Below, piece after piece: positions 6,985 to 10,583 of a stretch of DNA of 10,583 nucleotides; position 1 is the first letter of the stretch; the number at the start of each line of letters is the position of its first letter. A program made the position numbers and the translations under genes. Location: positions 1-10,583 of the forward strand of contig JAJZNH010000687.1 in assembly GCA_021811745.1 (NCBI GenBank), written 5' to 3'. A model generated the notes under the pieces. It was not told the DNA's origin. It saw only the letters and a list, made by a program, of their open reading frames with translations, and did not search any database. This DNA is from Acidobacteriota bacterium. Its GTDB lineage: Bacteria; Acidobacteriota; Terriglobia; Terriglobales; Acidobacteriaceae.

Positions 6985-7347
6985 GTCTGTACTTCCTTTT
7001 CGGTTTGAATGTATCGCTGAACTCAAGTGGAATTATTTGCGAGTTAAGCGATGAAGCGGAACAGGCAAGAACACCAGATCGGATTCGACGATCAGACCTA
7101 GTATAGCATCGCTGTGCCCGACCCTCGCCGGGAATGAAGCGGATTGGAAAAGCCGAAGAGCGTATGCTGGAAGCAGACCTGATCCAAACGTGGATCGGGA
7201 CTTTTCAGCCAGCCCTCGAAAGCTCTCCAGCCCGGCTCTTTCCGATGTTGCCGGACCGGAGGTTCCCGACAGGCGAACCCGCATTGGGTACGTGCGTCGA
7301 GCCCGGCTTCGGAAGCAAACGCACCATTACCGGGAAAAGAGGCAATT
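6985..7347. other. Divergent control region between csp and the omega-like gene
   Basis: About 360 bp without a convincing gene. The left third is the csp leader with the promoter candidate at 7100-7108. In that leader AACTC (7020-7024) can pair with GAGTT (7041-7045), and GATCG with CGATC near the 5' end. Rightward promoter elements for the omega-like operon must lie here, but I cannot point to a good pair. A 74-codon ORF (7134-7358) overlaps the omega-like start; it has no recognisable content and is not called. Confidence 0.5.
7100..7108 (-). promoter_or_regulatory. Extended -10 promoter candidate for the cold-shock gene
   Basis: On the minus strand TGCTATACT reads as an extended -10 (TG-N plus TATACT, 5 of 6 matches to TATAAT) at 7108-7100. 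No good -35 is found at 16-18 nt, which is normal for extended -10 promoters. A start near 7093 would give an untranslated leader of about 109 nt, which fits the long leaders of csp mRNAs. Confidence 0.45.
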
Positions 7348-7578
7348 ATGCGATCTGAACTGGTGCACTGCGCCGGCCGCGTCATCGAAAATCGTTTTCT
7401 TCTGGCCACCGTGGTCATTCAGTCTGTACGGATGCTGCACATCGACTCGACACGAACCGAGGAAACGACGAACCGGGTATTTTCTGATATTTCGCAGGGC
7501 CGGTATGTACCCACGACTCTTCCCGAGCCGGTGCCGCCGCCTCCCATCGAACCTCTGCTGATTTCGCCTGTAGCCTGA
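7348..7578 (+). CDS. RNA polymerase omega subunit-like small protein
   Basis: The 76-residue protein reads MRSELVHCAGRVIENRFLLA then TVVIQSVRMLHIDSTRTEET and so on. The ENRFLLA...VRML stretch (14-30) matches the omega NRF-LV...AR-AR-L helix, and TEETTNRVFSDISQGR (37-52) matches the omega K-TT-AL-EI-EG segment. The tail (57-76) is Pro-rich (LPEPVPPPPIEPL). This recalls RpoZ proteins of acidobacteria, which begin with MRSEL or MRSDL. Omega sits on the beta' subunit, aids its folding and affects promoter choice. The usual rpoZ neighbour gmk is absent, so this is probably a second, diverged copy rather than the main rpoZ; the basic residues of the second helix are partly lost. The ATG has AGAGG 5 nt upstream. 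It is the first gene of the plus-strand small-gene cluster, 94 bp before the next. Confidence 0.6.
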   Translation: MRSELVHCAGRVIENRFLLATVVIQSVRMLHIDSTRTEETTNRVFSDISQGRYVPTTLPEPVPPPPIEPLLISPVA

Positions 7579-7672
7579 GCACCAGAACCGCAGGCGATCG
7601 GTCGTCCGGTTGTTCGACGCTTCATTCACGGCGAATGCTTCGAAATCTTATTCATCTGACGAGGGCTTCAAG

Positions 7673-8059
7673 ATGGTCTTTTCAACCACCACCAACACCC
7701 ACCCGGTACGGCAGCGAGGTTGCATGCAGACGAACGCCTATAGTCCCCAAGCTTTGAAAGATCTGTATCTGGCCATCGACCTGATCGATCGCAAGATCGC
7801 CCATTGCACCACGTGGCAACATTTCGAGTCGCAGGCAGCCAAGGAAACCGCACTTCGGAATTTCATCAGCAAGCGGACCACGCTGGTCAAGTCCGCTCTC
7901 GCCCTGTCCAATCTGGGTGTTCGTTGCGATCCGAAGTTCCTGCCCCGCTCGTTCATCCACCTCGTTCAGGGCGAAGCCAATTCGGCTGCAGCAAGTGCGG
8001 TCATTGCCGAAGGAACACAGGTTAAGGACCTCACGCGTCCGCGGCAGAATGGGAGGTAG
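7673..8059 (+). CDS. Conserved-looking small helical protein of unknown function
   Basis: The 128-residue product starts MVFSTTTNTHPVRQRG. I do not recognise a family. After a polar N-terminus, residues about 24-80 look helical and charged (ALKDLYLAIDLIDRKIAHC, then ESQAAKETALRNFISKRTTL), followed by a shorter C-terminal part (RCDPKFLPRSFIH). It has three cysteines, no signal peptide and no membrane segment. Three starts are possible: TTG 7610 (149 aa), ATG 7673, and ATG 7724 (111 aa, GAGG 4 nt upstream). ATG 7673 has GAGGG at 7661-7665, 7 nt upstream, and is preferred, though 7724 keeps the whole helical part. Its stop is 2 bp before the next gene, and its last codons contain that gene's Shine-Dalgarno, so the two are probably co-translated. 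Confidence 0.7.
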   Translation: MVFSTTTNTHPVRQRGCMQTNAYSPQALKDLYLAIDLIDRKIAHCTTWQHFESQAAKETALRNFISKRTTLVKSALALSNLGVRCDPKFLPRSFIHLVQGEANSAAASAVIAEGTQVKDLTRPRQNGR

Positions 8060-8061
8060 CT

Positions 8062-8301
8062 TTGTCACCACGCACCAGCCCCACCTTTGCCAAACGGCAA
8101 AAGGAGCGGGCCCGTCAGGAAAAGCAACAAGCCAAACAGCAGCGCAAGCTGCAGCGCAAACTGGAGAAGCGCGAATCTTCGCCGGGTTCGGAATCCGGCG
8201 GATTCGGTTCGAACACGGATATCGCATCTCACTCCGAACCGCTCTCCGATACCACGATGGCTGCCGCCGAAACAGCCTCAACCGAAAGGGAACTCCAATG
8301 A
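8062..8301 (+). CDS. Small, highly basic Lys/Arg/Gln-rich protein coupled to an RRM gene
   Basis: The 79-residue protein starts at TTG 8062 with GGGAGG at 8051-8056, 5 nt upstream. Residues 1-38 are extremely basic and probably one long helix (FAKRQKERARQEKQQAKQQR, continuing KLQRKLEKRE); the rest is Ser/Gly/Thr/Glu-rich and likely disordered. There is no cysteine and no membrane segment. Such composition fits RNA or DNA binding by charge, or a tail that contacts the ribosome, but no domain is recognised. The stop TGA overlaps the ATG of the RRM gene (ATGA at 8298-8301), a strong sign of translational coupling. The frame also ends cleanly against both neighbours, which argues it is a real gene although it is short and has a TTG start. 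Confidence 0.75.
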   Translation: MSPRTSPTFAKRQKERARQEKQQAKQQRKLQRKLEKRESSPGSESGGFGSNTDIASHSEPLSDTTMAAAETASTERELQ

Positions 8302-8648
8302 AGAAGCTCTATGTGGGCAATCTGTCGTTTGACGCATCCGAGGAGGAACTGCGCCAATTGTTCGAGCCGCATGGCACTGTGGAAAGCGCCAAAGTCGCAA
8401 CCGATCGCGATAGTGGACGCTCGCGAGGCTTCGGCTTTGTTGAAATGACCAACGACAGCGAAGCGCAATCTGCGATCGCTGCGCTCAACGGCGCGGAGGT
8501 TGGCGGACGCGCGCTGATCGTCAACGAAGCAAGACCAAAGAGCTCCGGGTTTGGCGGAGGAGGGTATGGCGGCGGACGTTCCGGCGGTGGGGGACGCGAC
8601 GGCAACCGCGGGCGATCGGGCAGAGGAGGTGGCGGCTATCGGTATTAG
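8298..8648 (+). CDS. RRM-domain RNA-binding protein with glycine-rich tail
   Basis: The 116-residue protein is one RNA recognition motif (about 2-80) plus a Gly/Arg/Ser tail (84-116). RNP2 is LYVGNL (4-9) and RNP1 is RGFGFVEM (43-50), with the aromatic residues Tyr5, Phe45 and Phe47 that stack on RNA. The tail (GGGGYGGG-type runs with interspersed Arg) resembles the RGG-like tails of cyanobacterial Rbp and plant glycine-rich RNA-binding proteins. Such bacterial proteins are often cold-related RNA chaperones. The ATG has AAGGGA 6 nt upstream and overlaps the stop of the basic-protein gene. It is the last gene of the cluster; a short hairpin (8661-8682) follows. The family call is secure; the link to cold response is inferred from the csp gene across the divergent region. 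Confidence 0.95.
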   Translation: MKKLYVGNLSFDASEEELRQLFEPHGTVESAKVATDRDSGRSRGFGFVEMTNDSEAQSAIAALNGAEVGGRALIVNEARPKSSGFGGGGYGGGRSGGGGRDGNRGRSGRGGGGYRY

Positions 8649-8660
8649 AACTTCCGTTGT

Positions 8661-8682
8661 CCCAATGGACGTGCTCATTGGG
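8661..8682 (+). terminator. Hairpin after the RRM gene, possible terminator
   Basis: CCCAATG (8661-8667) and CATTGGG (8676-8682) form a perfect 7-bp stem with an 8-nt loop, 12 nt after the RRM stop codon. Position fits a transcript end, but no T-tract follows, so intrinsic termination is doubtful; mRNA 3'-end protection is an alternative. Confidence 0.4.
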
Positions 8683-8965
8683 CGGCCTGCCACGACCGTC
8701 AAACGAGCGAGAGTCTTTCATCCTGCATCTGGACTTGATTACGGCTATTCTCAAAGACGCAATCGACTCTAATGAGAAAAACATGGATGAAGTCAAGCAT
8801 CTGCGTCAAAATCCACATCAATCGTGACCCGCTTTCGTAGCGGAGTGAATTGCAGCCGATGATTCTACCAGCGCATGACATAGGATGAACAACAAAGCAT
8901 ACCCCAAGCGCTGGTGGCCCAGCCAAGCCGTCTGCGCTGCAAATTCGCCCGCCGACGAGGGGTGC

Positions 8966-8990
8966 CCCGTCCAAGCTCTGCTTGGGCGGG
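8966..8990. repeat. Strong intergenic hairpin, possible dispersed repeat element
   Basis: CCCGTCCAAGC (8966-8976) pairs with GCTTGGGCGGG (8980-8990) over 11 bp, with one T-G wobble and a TCT loop. It is preceded by GGGGTGCCCC (8959-8968), part of which could compete for pairing. No T-tract follows. The GC-rich hairpin in an unoccupied gap resembles small palindromic intergenic repeats that occur in many copies in some genomes; with one copy in the window this cannot be confirmed. Confidence 0.45.
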
Positions 8991-9082
8991 AAGCAATGAC
9001 CTCGATGATCGGCCCTGATAGAGGGGCAAGATCCCATCTTCCTGCGCTGGCCAAGCCCCGGACTGTTCAGAGATTCTTCAGC

Positions 9083-9110
9083 TTGTTGAAATCGGGTGTC
9101 CCACTATAGT
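9083..9110 (+). promoter_or_regulatory. Promoter candidate for the methyltransferase gene
   Basis: TTGTTG (9083-9088) and TATAGT (9105-9110; 5 of 6 matches to TATAAT) are 16 nt apart. A start near 9117 would give a leader of about 60 nt before the GTG at 9179. The -35 matches only 3 of 6 positions, so the call is modest. Confidence 0.35.
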
Positions 9111-9178
9111 TTTTAGGGGAAGGTAATACTGTCTGCAGCACTTCAGAGCTATCGCCGGCGAGGTGGCGGCTGATACGA

Positions 9179-10066
9179 GTGGCAGAGCGCGGGGCATTTG
9201 TGGGCAAAGAACCTATCGCAGATTGGATAAAACGTGTCAGTGATGCCAGCCAATCGTTTTCGCAGCAGCACAGCCTCCACAGTTGGCTGATTAAGCAGAG
9301 CGTATATACCCATTTCCAACGTCTTGCCCCCTTGACAGTAATGCCATGGTTTCAAACGTTGACCGGTTCCATCCTTGACGTTGGAGCCGGCACGGGCGCA
9401 TTGACTCTTGATTTGGCCTGGCAGGCCGGTGCCAATGGCCGTGTTACTGCAATCGACCCCGATGCCCAAGCGCTCGAGATCGCTCGCGCGCTGGCTGGAT
9501 GTGTTGGAGTCGGCATCGCGACATTGCCTGGCGATGTAACCGCATTGCCTGTCGACGATGCCACGCAGGATCTGACTACTGCGCGCTTCCTTTTCCAGCA
9601 TCTTCCAGACCCTTCGGCTTCGCTCTTTCAGATGCGGCGGGTCACCCGGCCCGGCGGACGTATCGTGATCATCGATGTAGACGACGAAGTCTCACTTTCC
9701 GAATCATCGGAATTGCAGCACGCAGCAGGCTTGCGCAATGCAATCCGTGCCCTACAGGTGCAACGTGGCGGCAACAGGCTGATCGGCCGTCAATTGTATC
9801 GGTTGATGCGCGAAATGGGGCTCATCAACATCGAAGTGATCGTAGTCCCGCGTGTCCGGCTTGGACTCCAAAGCGGGCGGAGCGCCGAAGCGGAAGCATA
9901 CCAGATCGAACGATTGCGCAGAGAGCGTGACGCACTCATTCATTCTGGACTGATGACGGCCCAAGACTTCGAGATAGCCTTATCGGAGACCGAGCAGGGA
10001 TTCGCCAGAGATATCTTTGAGTTGGAAGCTGAATTTATTGCTACTGGAGTAGTACCTGTTCCTTAA
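9179..10066 (+). CDS. Class I SAM-dependent methyltransferase, small-molecule type
   Basis: The 295-residue protein has a helical N-terminus (1-60), then SAM motif I ILDVGAGTGALTL (65-77; D67, G69, G71, G73), the acidic ribose-binding residue in AIDPD (D93), a GDVTALP segment (118-124), motif IV/post-I around ARFLFQHLPDP (135-145), and RPGGRIVIIDVDD (157-169). This is the UbiE/Methyltransf_11-like fold, acting on a small cytoplasmic substrate that cannot be told from the sequence. The C-terminal about 100 residues form helices rich in Arg and Glu, with no recognised substrate domain. The GTG at 9179 lacks a well-spaced Shine-Dalgarno (GAGGTG lies 13 nt upstream); GTG 9200 is another option. 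The frame is open back to 9110. Codon usage is visibly less G/C-biased than in the MFS gene, and an IS1595-type element lies downstream, so recent transfer is possible. Confidence 0.88.
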   Translation: MAERGAFVGKEPIADWIKRVSDASQSFSQQHSLHSWLIKQSVYTHFQRLAPLTVMPWFQTLTGSILDVGAGTGALTLDLAWQAGANGRVTAIDPDAQALEIARALAGCVGVGIATLPGDVTALPVDDATQDLTTARFLFQHLPDPSASLFQMRRVTRPGGRIVIIDVDDEVSLSESSELQHAAGLRNAIRALQVQRGGNRLIGRQLYRLMREMGLINIEVIVVPRVRLGLQSGRSAEAEAYQIERLRRERDALIHSGLMTAQDFEIALSETEQGFARDIFELEAEFIATGVVPVP

Positions 10067-10444
10067 GGCCATTGCGCAGAAGATTCAGAGCGCGAGGCTG
10101 GGATTTGGTTGTGTTCAGTTGACGAGGAGTGGTGAGATTGTGAGCAGTAAGGGCGAGCGGTAGTGTTCTTCAGCGCAGGGCTGCTCCCTCTCCAAGCCCC
10201 ACTTCGCCCCACGCCTTTGCAGAAGATTACCGGCATCCGGCGCACAATAGGCGTAGGTTGAGTGCCGTGCAAACGGCCGCACCCGTCCGGGCGCACATGG
10301 TGAGCGGAAGCAATGGTGATCCGGCTCAGGGCCGGAGGCTCCGGCGTGTGGAAGATGAGCCGTAACTCCTTTATTGTCTAAAGTTGGGTAGCTGCCTTAA
10401 TACAGTAGACTCAAGATGTTGAGGTTTTCGAGTCAAGACCCGGT
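10067..10444. other. Non-coding stretch with GC-rich hairpins before the transposase
   Basis: About 380 bp with no convincing gene. Nested inverted repeats occur at 10321-10344: CCGGC/GCCGG (10321-10325, 10331-10335) and CCGGAG/CTCCGG (10332-10337, 10339-10344), which compete with each other. CCGT/ACGG with a GCAA loop lies near 10264-10275. The final 60 bp turn A/T-rich and probably contain the left end of the insertion sequence. A minus-strand ORF of 77 codons (10063-10296) has no recognisable content. Confidence 0.45.
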
Positions 10445-10583
10445 TTGTGGCGTGACTATCCAGCCACTTGGCAACAGTTTCGCGCTTGGTTTGCTGACGC
10501 AATGTCCTGCGTTCCCTATCTGGAACATCTGGGTTGGCCGTCGGGCTTTCGCTGTCCAGGGTGCGCTGGCGAGAAAGGCTGTC
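10385..10583 (+). mobile_element. Left part of an IS1595-type insertion sequence (edge of window)
   Basis: The transposase N-terminus at 10445-10583 implies an insertion sequence continuing to the right. The left terminal repeat should lie in the 20-120 bp before it; base composition changes near 10370-10385, so that is taken as an approximate boundary. The right end is outside the window, so neither the inverted repeats nor the target duplication could be checked. Confidence 0.45.
10445..10583 (+). CDS. IS1595-family (ISXO2-like) transposase, N-terminal fragment cut by the window edge
   Basis: The frame reads TWQQFRAWFADAMSCVPYLE and then HLGWPSGFRCPGCAGEKGC. This is the N-terminal zinc-ribbon pattern of IS1595/ISXO2-like transposases: F-x-x-F followed by a C-x-x-YL element, a W-P-x-GF-x-CP-x-C motif and the first CxxC knuckle. 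The DDE/N catalytic domain would lie beyond the window. The start is unclear: the frame is open from 10409, TTG 10445 is the first usual initiator, and ATG 10502 would remove conserved residues. An ATG at 10416 is in another frame. The element could be intact; nothing in the visible part is broken. Confidence 0.8.
   Translation, partial: MWRDYPATWQQFRAWFADAMSCVPYLEHLGWPSGFRCPGCAGEKGC

Larger units (their letters stand above)
8649..9178. other. Long non-coding stretch between the RRM and methyltransferase genes
   Basis: About 530 bp with no convincing gene on either strand. It holds the hairpin after the RRM gene (8661-8682), a small hairpin CCGCT/AGCGG at 8829-8843, a strong 11-bp hairpin at 8966-8990, and a promoter candidate at 9083-9110. 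Short ORFs on both strands (for example 8885-9109 plus and 8818-9054 minus) have no recognisable domain and poor start contexts. Confidence 0.55.

Noticed and set aside
7134..7358. A 74-codon plus-strand ORF overlapping the omega-like start by 11 bp
   Set aside because: It has a weak start context and no recognisable content; the overlap arrangement alone is not enough.
8885..9109. A 74-codon plus-strand ORF in the gap after the RRM gene
   Set aside because: It contains the 8966-8990 hairpin, lacks a good Shine-Dalgarno and matches nothing I recognise.
1..10583. CRISPR arrays, tRNA or rRNA genes, toxin-antitoxin or restriction systems
   Set aside because: No regularly spaced repeats, no cloverleaf or rRNA-like sequence, and no defence-type domain were seen on either strand.

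Overview
The window looks like a piece of a high-GC bacterial chromosome. The best guess from gene content is an acidobacterium (Terriglobia-like): the omega-like protein and the small basic protein next to an RRM protein recall that group. No 16S or other phylogenetic marker is present, so the assignment is tentative.

Left end (1-2609, minus strand): a compact operon for sulfide and sulfur handling. In transcription order it encodes an SQR-type FAD oxidoreductase, a DUF1641 protein (4-bp start/stop overlap), a DsrC/TusE-like protein with only the penultimate cysteine, and a DsrE2-like (COG2210-type) protein cut by the window edge. The likely logic is that SQR oxidises sulfide, electrons enter the quinone pool, and sulfane sulfur is passed to small carrier proteins. 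DUF1641 has no established function.

Middle (2780-6415): a RecQ-family DNA helicase on the minus strand (UUG start) diverges from an MFS exporter on the plus strand. The exporter's conserved N-terminus lies upstream of its first ATG and seems to start at a CTG codon behind a strong Shine-Dalgarno sequence.

RNA-related region (6734-8648): a minus-strand CspA-family cold-shock gene has a clear intrinsic terminator and a long leader with an extended -10 promoter candidate. It diverges from a plus-strand cluster of four small genes: an RNA polymerase omega-like protein with a Pro-rich tail, a helical protein of unknown function, a very basic Lys/Gln/Arg-rich protein, and a glycine-rich RRM RNA-binding protein. 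The last three are tightly packed (2-bp gap, then a 4-bp ATGA overlap). This is the most intriguing part of the window: a transcription/RNA-binding cassette facing a cold-shock gene.

Right end (8649-10583): long non-coding stretches with hairpins, a SAM-dependent methyltransferase with less GC-biased codons than the MFS gene, and the start of an IS1595-type transposase running off the edge. This end looks like accessory DNA.
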